Below are positions 6,775 through 7,140 of a DNA stretch of 7,140 nucleotides, piece by piece. The DNA lies in contig CAMORQ010000097.1 of NCBI GenBank assembly GCA_946623915.1, positions 1-7,140 of the forward strand, in the 5' to 3' direction. Numbering within the stretch: the first letter of the stretch is position 1; each line of letters starts with the position of its first letter. Both the position numbers and the translations under genes were made by a program. The DNA comes from an uncultured Coriobacteriaceae bacterium (lineage in GTDB: Bacteria; Actinomycetota; Coriobacteriia; Coriobacteriales; Eggerthellaceae). The notes below the pieces were generated by a model that searched no databases, was not told where the DNA came from, and saw only the letters and a list, made by a program, of their open reading frames with translations.

Positions 6775-7140
6775 CCGACGCGAAATACGCCAATGCGTAG
6801 AATGCGTTCAGCAGGGAAACGAAGCTCAAGCATTGCGCAAAAGCCTGACCGCGCGTACTTGGAAGCAGGGGATTGGCAAGCAGCGCTCTCCCGAAGGGAT
6901 GCACGGCAATCGCCGTGAACACAGCGATCACCCATACCGACGGACGTGCGAACACGATGGGTAACACGCATGCGAATCCGACGCTAGCGTAAACGACGGC
7001 GTGATACAGCGAAACGCTTGCTTCGTGCCCCAGCAGTACCGGCAGCGTCTTTCGACCCGCGACGACATCCTTGTCGATGTCGCAGGTGTTGTTGGTCAAC
7101 ATGATCAACGCTATGGTAAGCCCAACAGGTATGGAAACCG
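6770..7140 (-). CDS. menA: UbiA-family prenyltransferase, probably MenA, 5' end outside window
   Basis: Only the C-terminal 122 residues are visible; the start lies beyond the right edge and the frame is open to it. The key motif is N-N-T-C-D-I-D-K-D (visible residues 16-24, codons at 7067-7093), the second aspartate-rich, magnesium-prenyl diphosphate site of UbiA enzymes, followed by AGRKTLPVLLG (27-37), typical of the MenA branch. Three hydrophobic segments follow (about 44-64, 67-81 and 100-121), plus the end of one before the motif, fitting a multi-spanning membrane protein. MenA attaches a polyprenyl chain to 1,4-dihydroxy-2-naphthoate in menaquinone synthesis at the cytoplasmic membrane. 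It converges on gluQ with only 5 bases between stops. UbiA superfamily is near certain; MenA rather than another UbiA enzyme is a good inference, since the first aspartate motif is not visible. Confidence -1.
   Translation of the reverse strand, partial: VSIPVGLTIALIMLTNNTCDIDKDVVAGRKTLPVLLGHEASVSLYHAVVYASVGFACVLPIVFARPSVWVIAVFTAIAVHPFGRALLANPLLPSTRGQAFAQCLSFVSLLNAFYALAYFASA

Overview
The window reads as a piece of an anaerobic, menaquinone-using actinobacterial chromosome, most likely class Coriobacteriia and plausibly family Eggerthellaceae. This is inferred from moderately high GC with GC-rich codon third positions, an Actinobacteria-style zinc-ribbon/FHA protein, a ferredoxin-linked 2-oxoacid oxidoreductase, and the use of TTG and GTG starts. 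I cannot fix the genus from sequence alone. It looks like ordinary chromosome: I found no transposase, integrase, tRNA, rRNA, CRISPR array or attachment site.

Layout. (1) At the left edge, running off it, is a plus-strand VanW-family surface protein (1-1439). (2) A 144-base gap follows; it holds the only obvious room for a promoter and carries nested short inverted repeats. (3) A tight plus-strand run then begins: an exported D-Ala-D-Ala carboxypeptidase (1584-2981, TTG start), a small zinc-ribbon plus FHA protein (3007-3453), iorA (3464-5200) and iorB (5212-5802, GTG start) for indolepyruvate:ferredoxin oxidoreductase, and gluQ (5802-6764), whose ATG overlaps the iorB stop. The gaps are 25, 10, 11 and -1 bases, so these five genes are probably co-transcribed. 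(4) A UbiA/MenA-type prenyltransferase lies on the minus strand and runs off the right edge. It ends only 5 bases from the gluQ stop, and a perfect 6-bp hairpin contains both stop codons.

How the genes may work together. The first two genes concern the cell wall: VanW-type surface protein and peptidoglycan trimming. IorAB oxidatively decarboxylates aryl pyruvates from aromatic amino acid transamination, yielding acyl-CoA and reduced ferredoxin. GluQ glutamylates queuosine in tRNA-Asp. The minus-strand gene probably makes the menaquinone precursor for anaerobic respiration.

The most interesting point is the FHA protein placed 10 bases before iorA. By analogy with OdhI/GarA, which control 2-oxoglutarate metabolism, it might be a phosphothreonine-controlled regulator of the oxidoreductase. 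That is a hypothesis; nothing in the sequence proves it, and I do not see a clearly new system here.
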